19,314 bases of DNA from Acanthaster planci. Taxonomy: Eukaryota; Echinodermata; Asteroidea; Valvatida; Acanthasteridae. A program made the position numbers and the translations under genes. Positions 19,305-19,314 of the stretch are shown here, one piece after another. The stretch covers positions 258,853 to 278,166 of the forward strand of contig NW_019091427.1 in NCBI RefSeq assembly GCF_001949145.1, written 5' to 3'. The notes beneath the pieces were generated by a model. It had not been told where the DNA came from, did not search any database, and saw only the letters and a list, made by a program, of their open reading frames with translations. Each line of letters begins with the position of its first letter. The stretch's first letter is position 1.

Positions 19305-19314
19305 AGTTAAGACC

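Noticed and set aside
1-19314. CRISPR array, bacterial operon, prophage or rRNA genes
   Set aside because: Spliceosomal introns and animal gene families rule out a prokaryotic reading; no regularly spaced array or rRNA was seen.

Overview
This window is animal nuclear DNA: intron-split genes with GT-AG junctions, long AT-rich non-coding stretches, and many inverted-repeat (foldback) transposon copies. Two genes are recognisable by protein family. Both are complete or nearly so, and they point towards each other. The organism is probably an aquatic invertebrate, perhaps a lancelet-like or other invertebrate deuterostome. That is inferred from an intact uricase plus the repeat style and was not tested by any search.

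Left part (1-2860): no host gene recognised. It holds a 16-17 bp tandem repeat (521-697), a near-perfect 40-bp-arm hairpin (1025-1113), a 446-bp solo LTR with a 4-bp target duplication (1401-1846), a broken PHD-like zinc-finger ORF (2373-2534), and a hairpin that closely resembles a histone-mRNA 3' stem-loop (2783-2798).

Uricase (2940-5606, + strand): six coding exons give a 292-residue urate oxidase. It retains its catalytic residues and ends in Ala-Arg-Leu, a peroxisomal targeting signal of the PTS1 type. A polyadenylation signal follows at 5976.

Spacer (5607-9361): uricase 3' sequence, unassigned DNA, a 697-bp foldback element framed by TTAA (7531-8227), and probably the snapin 3' UTR.

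Snapin (9362-16035, - strand): four coding exons give a 155-residue snapin, the coiled-coil subunit shared by BLOC-1 and BORC. Its introns are filled with mobile DNA. Intron 3 holds a hAT-like remnant. Intron 1 holds a short hairpin and two adjacent TA-flanked inverted-repeat elements, one of which carries an exon-like piece of a RecQ-type helicase. A third element, with CACTA-type ends and subterminal CGTCAACAC repeats (16046-17118), begins only 10 bp upstream of the snapin start codon, so any 5' UTR or core promoter there lies in or beyond transposon DNA.

Right part (17119-19314): CpG-richer, promoter-like DNA without a recognised gene, then short tandem repeats and a direct-repeat nuclear-receptor-like motif at the edge.

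The two genes have no evident shared function: one degrades purines in peroxisomes, the other acts in lysosome and vesicle trafficking.
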